A stretch of 5,482 nucleotides of DNA, from contig ASHK01000274.1 in NCBI GenBank assembly GCA_000695745.1, positions 1 through 5,482 of the forward strand. The letters run 5' to 3'. Positions 5,403 to 5,482 of the stretch are shown piece after piece. Position 1 is the stretch's first letter; each line of letters begins with the position of its first letter. The translations under genes were made by a program, and so were the position numbers. This DNA comes from Vibrio madracius. GTDB lineage: Bacteria > Pseudomonadota > Gammaproteobacteria > Enterobacterales > Vibrionaceae. The notes under the pieces are model-generated. The model saw only the letters and a list, made by a program, of their open reading frames with translations, was not told where the DNA came from and did no database searches.

Positions 5403-5482
5403 AAAGATAGTTACTACTCATTACTTTATTAAATTGTATCGCAGTGATGATCTTTGTTAATTTGCGCTTCTATAATAAAAAT

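Noticed and set aside
5471..5476. Consensus -10 TATAAT at the window end
   Set aside because: No acceptable -35 at 16-18 bp and no downstream sequence to show a gene; AT-rich DNA gives such hexamers by chance.

Overview
The window looks like chromosomal DNA of a gamma-proteobacterium. Protein style, moderate AT-richness and short Shine-Dalgarno-led genes are consistent with Vibrionaceae or a relative, but this is an impression from the sequence and no species can be named. The main content is a lactose/cellobiose-family phosphotransferase (PTS) locus for a beta-linked disaccharide or beta-glucoside.

Layout from left to right. Positions 1-296 (+) hold the 3' end of a hot-dog thioesterase-like gene unrelated to the PTS. 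A perfect 11-bp hairpin (406-433) separates it from a convergent unit. That unit, read right to left on the minus strand, is a PTS EIIC permease (3132-1845) followed directly by a glycoside hydrolase family 1 enzyme (1844-447), probably a 6-phospho-beta-glycosidase. Upstream of the EIIC is a roughly 310-bp stretch that looks like broken coding DNA, then an IclR-family regulator (4199-3444, minus). A 425-bp regulatory interval follows, with several palindromes and promoter-like elements. On the plus strand lie EIIB (4625-4945) and EIIA (4948-5265). The window ends in about 217 bp of AT-rich DNA with two large inverted repeats.

How the parts would work together: EIIA (His75) passes phosphate to EIIB (Cys8), EIIB phosphorylates the sugar as EIIC imports it, and the GH1 enzyme cleaves the 6-phospho-disaccharide inside the cell. 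The IclR protein between the two arms is the obvious local regulator. The transport genes are split into two divergent arms around the regulator.

The main oddity is that the EIIC gene is not open as read. It carries two single-base, minus-1-type frame breaks (near 2425-2433 and 2090-2095). It is exactly two bases short of 430 codons, and restoring one base at each point rebuilds a complete EIIC. The stretch just upstream shows two further breaks of the same polarity, while the GH1, IclR, EIIB and EIIA genes are all intact. This is either recent decay of the permease region or clustered base-calling errors. I saw no RNA genes, CRISPR arrays or complete mobile elements, and nothing that is clearly an undescribed system.
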